Assembly: GCA_031287815.1 (NCBI GenBank)
Contig: JAITSM010000127.1
Coordinates: forward strand, 1 to 16,187
Length of the DNA: 16,187 bases
Source: Prevotellaceae bacterium
Lineage (GTDB): Bacteria; Bacteroidota; Bacteroidia; Bacteroidales; UBA932
Direction of reading: 5' to 3'
Shown: positions 7,268 to 13,361 of the stretch, piece after piece
Position numbering within the stretch: position 1 is the first letter of the stretch
Layout: the number at the start of each line of letters is the position of its first letter
The notes under the pieces: model-generated
The model's database searches: none
Told to the model about the DNA's origin: nothing
Seen by the model: the letters and a program-made list of their open reading frames with translations, nothing else
Translations under genes and position numbers: made by a program

Positions 7268-8947
7268 TTATGGCGCGTCTTGCACGCATCGCAGGAGCGA
7301 CGCGAAGCTTTTGCTGCGGACGGTCAGTGGGTTAAAGGACGACGTGTACATGGCGGCACCGTACGCCCCGCTCTTCGACCTTTGGGTTTGGCTATGATAG
7401 GAGCCGGCGGTGGAGCGGTATCCGAGTGTGCCGTCCGCGTGGCAGATTCCACCCAACCCCCAGTCATGTATACCCACAGTGATTTCATTATTTTCACTGT
7501 CATCAGTGGTTGTTCCGTTTGCATACATCATGTAATCCTCAGAGGTTGGCGCACGCCAGGGCGATGGGCATAACTGCGATTCATACTGAACCACCATACA
7601 CCACGAAAAGAAATCACCAACATAACCGGGATTGTTACGGCAATCTGCTTGAAAAGCGCCGGTTGAACCACCGGCATAAGTTGTTTTCTGGCAAAAAGTA
7701 GCAGTAACGGGCGCGGAAATGGTGATCCCATTCCGGGTATAGGTCGCCGTACTTGTAAAGCCAACGGTACCCAAAGTGAGATTGGAAGGCAGGCAATAAT
7801 TATTGGGATTTACGGTGATCGTCCCGGTGGCAGTAGCATTGGAGCAACCATTGCTATTGGTCGTGGTAACTGTATAATTATAGGTGCCGGTAGCAGAGGG
7901 GGTACCGTAAACAGTATAGGTATTGGAAGAATACGAGCCGTAAACGCCCGTTGGCGGCCCGGTTATTTTGACGCCGGAAGCATTGGCGGTAGTATATTCA
8001 ATTGGCGTAATAGACACGTCGGCATCGACGGTTTGGTTATTATTGGCGGTAGTAAGGGTAATCGTTGGCAGGGCATACACGGTAATGGTTCCGGTCTTCG
8101 CCGCGCTGCTGCAGCCGGCGGCATTGGTGGCGGTAATGCTGTAAGTAGCGCCGCCTACGGACACAGTGGGCGCATAAGTATTGGCGGAAGTGGTTTGCGC
8201 TGCGCTGCCGCCTACTGTCCACGTATAGGTCATGGAAGAAGTAACGCCGCCGCTTGCCGTAGCCGCGAGCGTTACCGCCCCCTCGCCGCAACGCGCAGCA
8301 GGGTTGGAAGTACTAATGGTTAGCATGGGAAGGTCTGCGGAGGGGTTGTCGGTGGCATCGGTTAGCGAAGTAATGCAGGTACCCGGGCCAACGGTAAGAC
8401 TGCCGGCGGGCAGGGTTGTTCCATTCACGGTAAACGGCGGCGTGCCGGTTAATTTGTAACTGCCGTTGGACTGCAACTCCGCTTTGGGCGGATAATTCAA
8501 GGCGTAGGCGCACCAGTTGTACAGCTGCACGCCGGCGTCAAGGCTCAGGGTCGCCGTAACGTTTGCGCTGCCGCTGCTGCCGGCAGTGTTTAACCAAAAG
8601 CCGCGCTGCCCGGTAACGGTGGCTGCGCTGCCGGTGCCGCTGTTCCTGGCTACAGCCGTAACAAGGGCGCGCTTCCAGCTATTGCCCGCAGTAGAGGCAT
8701 CCTGTACCTTAATATAGTCCACAATTACCCAGATTTGGTTATTGTACGGTTGCGCCGTCCACGTGACGGTAAAGGAAACTTTGTTAGCGGTATAGTCCGT
8801 TGCCATATTGGAAACGCTCACTTGCGCAAATCCCCCTATCGCCCAAAGAAGTAATAATACTAAAGCAAGAAGCCCCCTAAATCCCCCGAAGGGAAGCCCC
8901 CTAAATCCCCCTGAGGGGGACTTTGTTGATGTCGATAATGTTTTCAT
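7268..8947 (-). CDS. Secreted surface protein, Ig-like domains plus FISUMP-type C-terminus
   Basis: This 559-residue protein is probably exported to the cell surface; its function is unknown. A signal peptide occupies residues 1-42, with hydrophobic core LLALVLLLLWAIGGFA and likely cleavage near Ala41-Gln42. Residues 43-200 form a region (VSVSNMATDY onward) that I associate with uncharacterised Bacteroidota surface proteins. Two Ig/PKD-like repeats follow at about 207-292 and 293-382, each ending in a TxTxTNxxGCS strand and a GTITV strand. Residues about 384-559, with QLCPSPWRAPTSEDY (458-472) and the end FASLLRCVQDAP, resemble the Fibrobacter succinogenes major paralogous (FISUMP, TIGR02145) domain. 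No type IX sorting domain is evident. The n-region of the signal peptide (residues 10-27, with GGFRGL twice) is encoded by an intergenic-type repeat. The gene converges on dcp and diverges from uvrB. Adhesin or glycan-binding roles are guesses. Confidence 0.87.
   Translation of the reverse strand: MKTLSTSTKSPSGGFRGLPFGGFRGLLALVLLLLWAIGGFAQVSVSNMATDYTANKVSFTVTWTAQPYNNQIWVIVDYIKVQDASTAGNSWKRALVTAVARNSGTGSAATVTGQRGFWLNTAGSSGSANVTATLSLDAGVQLYNWCAYALNYPPKAELQSNGSYKLTGTPPFTVNGTTLPAGSLTVGPGTCITSLTDATDNPSADLPMLTISTSNPAARCGEGAVTLAATASGGVTSSMTYTWTVGGSAAQTTSANTYAPTVSVGGATYSITATNAAGCSSAAKTGTITVYALPTITLTTANNNQTVDADVSITPIEYTTANASGVKITGPPTGVYGSYSSNTYTVYGTPSATGTYNYTVTTTNSNGCSNATATGTITVNPNNYCLPSNLTLGTVGFTSTATYTRNGITISAPVTATFCQKTTYAGGSTGAFQADCRNNPGYVGDFFSWCMVVQYESQLCPSPWRAPTSEDYMMYANGTTTDDSENNEITVGIHDWGLGGICHADGTLGYRSTAGSYHSQTQRSKSGAYGAAMYTSSFNPLTVRSKSFASLLRCVQDAP
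8871..8922 (-). repeat. C/G-rich repeat inside the signal-peptide coding region
   Basis: On the minus strand the unit GGGGGATTTAGGGGGCT occurs twice, at 8887-8871 and 8908-8892, preceded by a short hairpin-like TCCCCCTCAGGGGGA. It resembles dispersed C-rich repeats that I know from Bacteroidota intergenic DNA. Here it is read in the one frame that avoids the TAG inside GATTTAGG and encodes residues 10-27 of the surface protein. Confidence 0.8.
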
Positions 8948-9042
8948 AATTGTTGTTATTAAAGTTTATAGTTTCATCTTTAAAGTTTCAGGTTGTGGCG
9001 TCACTCTTCACCCTTTCACCCTTTCACTTCCTTCCGGCTTTT

Positions 9043-9103
9043 GGGATTGTTTTGTATTTAATTTTTATTGACACAAACACAAACTATTCACCAAAACAAT
9101 CCC
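9043..9103. repeat. 12-bp inverted repeat upstream of the surface-protein gene
   Basis: GGGATTGTTTTG (9043-9054) and CAAAACAATCCC (9092-9103) are exact reverse complements separated by 37 AT-rich bases. They lie 96-156 nt upstream of the minus-strand start codon at 8947. They may form a leader hairpin, a regulator site, or the ends of a small invertible segment. Confidence 0.75.
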
Positions 9104-9200
9104 CTCTTGCCGCAAGTTCTTTCGCACTTTGGCAACTTTTATCAGCTCTGTCTTGTTGTGGATTTTCTCTTTTCAGAGAGGTATTGGGGATAAAATGCGC

Positions 9201-9325
9201 AACGTGGACTAAGCTTATCATTCTTGAGGTTCTAGACTACCCATTTAGTAAATAAGCAAAGCCCACGTTTTCATTGTGGAGTTTATTTATTCTTACTAAA
9301 TTGAAATTGTCTAGATTTCAAGAAT
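9201..9325. repeat. Large imperfect inverted repeat with two alternative pairings
   Basis: Arm 9220-9252 (ATTCTTGA, TCTAGAC and ATTTAGTA blocks) is matched by the reverse complement of 9293-9325 with a few mismatches and a small gap. A second pairing joins 9201-9218 (AACGTGG and GCTTAT blocks) to 9252-9269, with 15 of 18 positions matching. The two stems enclose overlapping sequence, so both cannot form fully in one molecule. It could be a small palindromic transposon remnant or a structured RNA. Confidence 0.65.
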
Positions 9326-9449
9326 AGAATAAAAGTGTGTTCAAAATGAGAAAGAGCATAATATCGGGTGCAAAGGTAGAAAGAATTTTGGAAATGGCAA
9401 ATTTAAAAAGTGAGGAGTGAGGAGTGTCTGGCGCCAGCAACCTCCCCCC

Positions 9450-9538
9450 CGTCATTGCGGGGAGGAACGACGAAGCAATCCAGGAGAAGGCGGAATTTCT
9501 GGATTGCTTCCGGCTCGTGCCTCGCCGTCGCAATGACG
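9450..9538 (+). repeat. CGTCATTGCG terminal-inverted-repeat element, copy A
   Basis: The element is bounded by CGTCATTGCG (9450-9459) and CGCAATGACG (9529-9538). Internal arms GAAGCAATCCAG (9472-9483) and CTGGATTGCTTC (9499-9510) are perfect reverse complements. Palindromic elements with these words occur in many bacterial genomes and look like miniature mobile elements with no gene of their own. The 3' 29 nt (9510-9538) are shared exactly with copy B, which lies in reverse at 15919-16016. Confidence 0.85.
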
Positions 9539-9547
9539 GGGCGGCGG

Positions 9548-9710
9548 GCGCTGTCCCGTAGGGACAATATGTCGGTAGAATACGCCATAAGCTCCCCTAC
9601 CCCACCGTCCCCTGGGACGGAATGTAAAAATAGCACATGGCGTACCTCCGGCACGCAGGTAGCGGGGCTGTGCATTTTTTCTACCAACATTTTGCCCCTA
9701 ACGGGGGCAT
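9548..9710 (+). repeat. GTCCCGTAGGGA / GGTAGAA composite repeat, copy A
   Basis: It starts GCGCTGTCCCGTAGGGA (9548-9564), followed by GGTAGAA (9574-9580). Inside are a hairpin CCGTCCC/GGGACGG (9605-9620) and CATGGCGTACCTCCGGCACG (9637-9656). It closes with TTCTACCAACATTTTG and a CCCCTAACGGGGG stem (9695-9707). The outer GGTAGAA and TTCTACC words are inverted. Copy B (15751-15911) has the same modules in the same order in reverse orientation. Confidence 0.82.
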
Positions 9711-9715
9711 TATTT

Positions 9716-9797
9716 AATGGAGAGTGGAGAGTGGAGAGTGGAGAATTGAGAATGTCTCTTGAGGCGCCAGCTAATTTTCCATTCTCCATTCTCCATT
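9716..9797. repeat. GGAGAGT tandem with inverted partner
   Basis: AATGGAGAGTGGAGAGTGGA begins a run of 7-nt GGAGAGT units (from 9716). The sequence TCCATTCTCCATTCTCCATT (9778-9797) is close to its reverse complement, so the two ends could pair. Between them lies GGCGCCAGCTAATTTTCCA (9763-9781), whose reverse complement recurs with one mismatch at 15580-15598. Confidence 0.7.
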
Positions 9798-9857
9798 AAA
9801 AAAGCGCCCGCCGACTCACAACTCACGACTAAACGACTAAAATCTATAAATCTTCTT

Positions 9858-9865
9858 TATCTTTG
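9858..9865 (+). promoter_or_regulatory. -7 box directly before the uvrB start codon
   Basis: TATCTTTG matches TAnnTTTG and ends only four nt before the ATG at 9870. With the usual distance to the start site, transcription would begin at or very near the ATG. No clear TTTG is seen 19-20 nt upstream (9834-9839). Confidence 0.5.
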
Positions 9866-9869
9866 CAGA

Positions 9870-11879
9870 ATGGATTTTAACCTTTGCTCGACATATAGCC
9901 CTACCGGCGACCAGCCCGAAGCGATTGCGCAGCTGGCGCAGGCATTGCAGGATGGATTTCCGGCCATAACTTTGCTCGGCGTGACCGGGTCGGGGAAAAC
10001 TTTTACGATGGCTAATGTGATAGCCCGGTTGCAGCGGCCGGTGCTGGTTTTAAGCCATAATAAGACGTTGGCGGCGCAGCTGTACGGCGAGTTCAAAACG
10101 TTTTTCCCGGAGAATGCTGTGGAATATTTTATTTCTTATTACGACTATTACCAGCCCGAAGCCTATATCCCTACGACCGATGTGTATATCGAAAAAGATT
10201 TAAGCATTAACGACGAAATCGAGAAACTGCGATTGAGCGCCACTTCGTCGTTGTTGTCCGGAAGGCGCGATATTATTGTTGTTTCGAGCGTGTCCTGTTT
10301 GTATGGCATCGGCAATCCTAAGGACTTTCACGAAAGAGCGGTGTCGTTGCGGCGGGGGCAGCGGCTGTCGCGCAACAAGCTGCTGTATTCGCTGGTAAGC
10401 AGCCTGTACTCGCGCAACGAAACGGAGTTCAAGCGCGGCACCTTCCGCGTCAAAGGCGACACGGTGGATGTGTACCTTGCCTACAGCGATTATGCCTACC
10501 GGATTATCTTCTGGGGCGATGAAATAGAAAAGATAGAAACCTTCGAACCCGTTGGCGGGCGTACGGTAGATACGCCGGAGGAGGTCACCGTGTATCCCGC
10601 CAATTTGTTTGTGGTTACCGAAGAGCGCATGCACAAAGCTATCCGCGATATTCAGGACGATATGTCCAAACAGTACGATTTCTTTATGTCGCTCGGGAAA
10701 GCGGCGGAAGCAAAGCGGTTGCGGCAACGTGTGGAATACGATTTGGAGATGATAAAAGAGCTGGGTTATTGCCCGGGCATTGAAAATTATTCCCGCTATT
10801 TCGACGGACGAGCTGCCGGCTCGCGCCCGTTCTGCCTGCTGGATTATTTCCCCAAAGATTTTATTATCTTCATCGACGAAAGCCACGTAACGCTGCCGCA
10901 AGTGCACGCAATGTTCGGCGGCGACCGCTCGCGCAAGCAAACGCTCGTGGAATTCGGCTTCCGCCTGCCCGCCGCTTCCGACAACCGCCCGCTGACGTTT
11001 GAGGAGTTTGAGGCGTTGACCGGCCAAACGGTTTACGTGAGCGCCACCCCGTCCGCTTATGAATTAAAACGCTGCGAAGGCGTTATTGTGGAGCAGCTGA
11101 TTCGCCCGACAGGCTTGCTCGACCCGGTGATTGAAGTGCGCCCGCAGCTCAACCAAATCGACGATTTGATAGAAGAAATTGCCCGGCGCGCGGCCGTCAA
11201 CGAGCAGGTGCTGGTTACCACGCTCACAAAGCGCATGGCGGAAGAACTGACGAAGTACATGGAAAGGCTGCAGATACGTTGCCGCTACATTCATTCCGGC
11301 ATAGAGACCATGGAGCGCGTGCAAATCATGGAAGACTTGCATCGCGGGCTGTTCGACGTGTTGATTGGCGTCAATCTTTTGCGCGAGGGGCTGGACTTGC
11401 CGCAGGTGTCGCTCGTCGCTATTCTTGACGCCGACAAGGAAGGCTTCCTGCGGTCGGAACGCTCTTTGACGCAAACGGCGGGGCGTGCGGCGCGCAATGT
11501 CAACGGGCGCGTGATCATGTATGCCGGCAAAATAACCGATTCCATGCGCCGCACCATTGACGAAACCAACCGCCGGCGCGAAAAACAGTTAAAATATAAC
11601 GAAGCGCACGGCATTACGCCGCAGCAGGCAATCAAAAGCGGGCGCATCAAGTTCAAAGACACGCCCGGAACGCCGGCTGCGTATACCTTCCCGGAAGAAT
11701 CGCGAAGCCTTGCCGCCGACCCTGTCGTAGCTTACATGGGCCGCGTGCAGCTGGAAAAAGCTATTGCCACCGCCAGGCAACGGATGGAAGCCGCCGCCAG
11801 GGAACTCGACTTTCAGGCGGCCGCTGTGTACCGCGATGAAATGTATGCATTGCAAAGAGAATTAAAGGCGGTGGACTGA
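9870..11879 (+). CDS. uvrB: UvrABC excinuclease subunit B
   Basis: This 669-residue cytoplasmic DNA-repair protein receives damaged DNA from UvrA, verifies the lesion and recruits UvrC for incision. Visible motifs are Walker A GVTGSGKT (37-44), the DNA-gripping beta-hairpin with YYDYYQPEAYIPTTDVYIEK (about 91-110), the Walker B region DESH (336-339), and helicase motif VI TAGRAARN (about 537-544). A C-terminal UVR motif with LDFQAAAVYRDEM (about 645-657) contacts UvrC. Length is normal for the family (about 660-680). The frame is open upstream to an ATG at 9759, but that extension is translated repeat DNA; MDFNLCSTYSPTGDQPEAI is the conserved start. A -7 box ends four nt before this ATG. The gene stands alone, without uvrA or uvrC, inside the block bounded by inverted repeat clusters. 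A 109-nt gap with its own promoter separates it from the next gene. Confidence 0.98.
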   Translation: MDFNLCSTYSPTGDQPEAIAQLAQALQDGFPAITLLGVTGSGKTFTMANVIARLQRPVLVLSHNKTLAAQLYGEFKTFFPENAVEYFISYYDYYQPEAYIPTTDVYIEKDLSINDEIEKLRLSATSSLLSGRRDIIVVSSVSCLYGIGNPKDFHERAVSLRRGQRLSRNKLLYSLVSSLYSRNETEFKRGTFRVKGDTVDVYLAYSDYAYRIIFWGDEIEKIETFEPVGGRTVDTPEEVTVYPANLFVVTEERMHKAIRDIQDDMSKQYDFFMSLGKAAEAKRLRQRVEYDLEMIKELGYCPGIENYSRYFDGRAAGSRPFCLLDYFPKDFIIFIDESHVTLPQVHAMFGGDRSRKQTLVEFGFRLPAASDNRPLTFEEFEALTGQTVYVSATPSAYELKRCEGVIVEQLIRPTGLLDPVIEVRPQLNQIDDLIEEIARRAAVNEQVLVTTLTKRMAEELTKYMERLQIRCRYIHSGIETMERVQIMEDLHRGLFDVLIGVNLLREGLDLPQVSLVAILDADKEGFLRSERSLTQTAGRAARNVNGRVIMYAGKITDSMRRTIDETNRRREKQLKYNEAHGITPQQAIKSGRIKFKDTPGTPAAYTFPEESRSLAADPVVAYMGRVQLEKAIATARQRMEAAARELDFQAAAVYRDEMYALQRELKAVD

Positions 11880-11952
11880 AAAAATGTTCTGAAGGTAGCT
11901 ATTCATATACATTTTTCAGCATTATATGTTCTGTTTTCCGCTAAAATATTAG

Positions 11953-11960
11953 TATCTTTG
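11953..11960 (+). promoter_or_regulatory. -7 box of the HU/SPOR gene
   Basis: TATCTTTG matches TAnnTTTG, 28 nt before the ATG at 11989. The -33 element is not clear. It suggests independent transcription from uvrB, perhaps together with the GH92 gene. Confidence 0.6.
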
Positions 11961-11988
11961 CAAAAATTTTACAAAAACATAAGTAGTT

Positions 11989-13332
11989 ATGTCAGCAAGT
12001 CTTTCCATAATCGGCGATTTATTAGCGCAATTGCTGCGCACACATAACCGGGTTTCGCTGCCGGGTTTGGGCGCATTCGTCACGGAATACAAGCCTGCCG
12101 CCATTATAAAAAACGGTAAAGGATTCTTGCCTCCTACAAAAACGGTGGCCTTCCGTACGTCCGAATTATGGAACGACGGTTTTTTGGAAAAAGAATTTGC
12201 GGCGAAGGCCATGATACCCGAAGAAGAATCCAAAAGGCAGATAGCGGAGTTTGTCCGGGAGCTGGACGCCTTGCTGCGGGAAGGGAAGCGCATAGAATTT
12301 CCCGATTTCGGCACCATGCGCATTACCGCCGACGGTGATTATTCTTTCAAAAAAGACGAAGATATAAATTTATTACCCGAGTCATTCGGGCTGATGGAAC
12401 TGGATGTAATGCCGCTGCCAGCCGACACGCCGCCGGCGCCTCCCGTTTCTCCTATTCCTCCTGTACCTCCTATTTCTCCCGTTTCTCCCATTTCTTCTGT
12501 TCCTCCTATTTCTCCTATTTCTCCCGTTTCTTCCATTTCTTCTGTTCCTCCTATTTCTCCCGGTTATCCCATTTCTTCTGTTCCTCCTGTACCTCCGACG
12601 CCGCTATCATTTCCCAAAATAGAACCGATGGCACCCCTGCCGACGCTGATGCCTCCGCCGACAATACCGCCGCTGTACCCGCCCCCGCCGGTTACGCCGG
12701 AGCCGGTACCGCCGGTTTCGCCGTTATACCCGCCGCCAGTGAAGCCGGAAGGGCGCCGGAAACGGAAATGTTGCGCCGTTTGTTGGACTATACTGGCATT
12801 GGTGTTACTTGTCAATGTACTCCTGCTTACCCTCAGCATACGGTCATTCTATGTGCGGGAAGCGGAACTGAATAATACGCTCAAGGCGCAGCAAACCGCC
12901 ACGCCGAAAATTAAAACGCCAACCGTAAAGAAAGAACCGCCCAAACCGGTAGAAGTGCAAACGCCGCCGGCAGAAGTGCAGGCGGTGGTAACAACGCCTG
13001 CGCCGGATAAACCGGCGGCCGCCCCGTCGAAGAAAAAGAAAGCTGCCAAAAAGGCTGCGCCTGCGCAGGAACGAAATACCGGAAAATCGGCGGCCATGAA
13101 TATGTACCATATCATGGCCGGCGCTTACGATAACGAAAAAGCGGCTAAAGCAGCCATGCAAAGATTACACGACAATGTCGGGTGCAGCTGTATTGTGGTG
13201 AACACCGGCGGGCAACGCCCCTATAAAGTAAGTTCGTTCCGTTATGCTACGCAAAACGAAGCCAATGAAATCCTCGACGTATTCAAACGCACCGACGCGG
13301 AATTCGGCAGCGCGTGGATAGAACGGTACTGA
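11989..13332 (+). CDS. Membrane protein: CCDC81-like HU domain, Pro-rich linker, TM, SPOR
   Basis: This 447-residue protein has four parts. Residues 1-125 resemble the prokaryotic CCDC81-like HU region (LLRTHNRVSLPGLGAFVTEY, then PDFGTMRI), a relative of the DNA-binding HU fold. Residues 143-253 are a proline-rich linker of PPISPVSPISSV-type repeats. A basic stretch GRRKRK (255-260) precedes one transmembrane helix, about 261-284 (CCAVCWTILALVLLVNVLLL). After a Lys/Pro/Ala-rich spacer, residues 371-447 (MYHIMAGAYDNEKAAKAAMQ to the end) form a SPOR domain, a fold known to bind denuded septal peptidoglycan. By the positive-inside rule the HU part is cytoplasmic and SPOR periplasmic. A role in division or nucleoid-envelope contact is inference; DNA binding is not shown. 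No partner gene lies beside it except the GH92 gene, 29 nt downstream. Confidence 0.9.
   Translation: MSASLSIIGDLLAQLLRTHNRVSLPGLGAFVTEYKPAAIIKNGKGFLPPTKTVAFRTSELWNDGFLEKEFAAKAMIPEEESKRQIAEFVRELDALLREGKRIEFPDFGTMRITADGDYSFKKDEDINLLPESFGLMELDVMPLPADTPPAPPVSPIPPVPPISPVSPISSVPPISPISPVSSISSVPPISPGYPISSVPPVPPTPLSFPKIEPMAPLPTLMPPPTIPPLYPPPPVTPEPVPPVSPLYPPPVKPEGRRKRKCCAVCWTILALVLLVNVLLLTLSIRSFYVREAELNNTLKAQQTATPKIKTPTVKKEPPKPVEVQTPPAEVQAVVTTPAPDKPAAAPSKKKKAAKKAAPAQERNTGKSAAMNMYHIMAGAYDNEKAAKAAMQRLHDNVGCSCIVVNTGGQRPYKVSSFRYATQNEANEILDVFKRTDAEFGSAWIERY
12466..12582 (+). repeat. In-frame 36/45-nt tandem repeat in the SPOR protein linker
   Basis: Three units begin CCTCCTATTTCTCC and end CCCATTTCTTCTGTT or a near variant: 12466-12501 (36 nt), 12502-12546 (45 nt) and 12547-12582 (36 nt). 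All lengths are multiples of three and nine, so gain or loss changes linker length without breaking the frame. The T-ending Pro and Ser codons (CCT, TCT) contrast with the GC-rich codons on both sides. Confidence 0.85.
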
Positions 13333-13361
13333 TAAATTTCCATAACCAATTTCCATTTCTT

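Larger units (their letters stand above)
8948..9449. other. Non-coding stretch upstream of the surface-protein gene
   Basis: I find no credible gene here. It holds CACCCTTT-type short repeats (9009-9027), the 12-bp inverted repeat at 9043-9103, a small hairpin CTTGCCGCAAG (9106-9116), the large inverted repeat at 9201-9325, a GTGAGGA tandem (9410-9425) and the palindrome CTGGCGCCAG (9428-9437). I could not identify a clear -7 box for the minus-strand gene. Confidence 0.6.

Noticed and set aside
8950..9255. A 101-codon plus-strand open frame with a hydrophobic start
   Set aside because: It overlaps inverted repeats, shows no domain-like pattern, has no promoter or conserved motif and looks like chance in AT-rich non-coding DNA.
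9410..9799. Open frames across the 9.4-9.8 kb repeats on both strands
   Set aside because: They are translations of CGTCATTGCG, GGTAGAA and GGAGAGT repeats, not proteins.
9759..9869. Upstream start for uvrB
   Set aside because: The extra 37 residues encode repeat DNA; conserved UvrB sequence begins at 9870 next to a -7 box.
12466..12582. CRISPR array
   Set aside because: The units abut with no spacers and lie in frame inside a coding region.
13314..13361. Upstream start for the GH92 gene
   Set aside because: It overlaps the SPOR gene and would bury the lipoprotein signal peptide, which starts properly at 13362.
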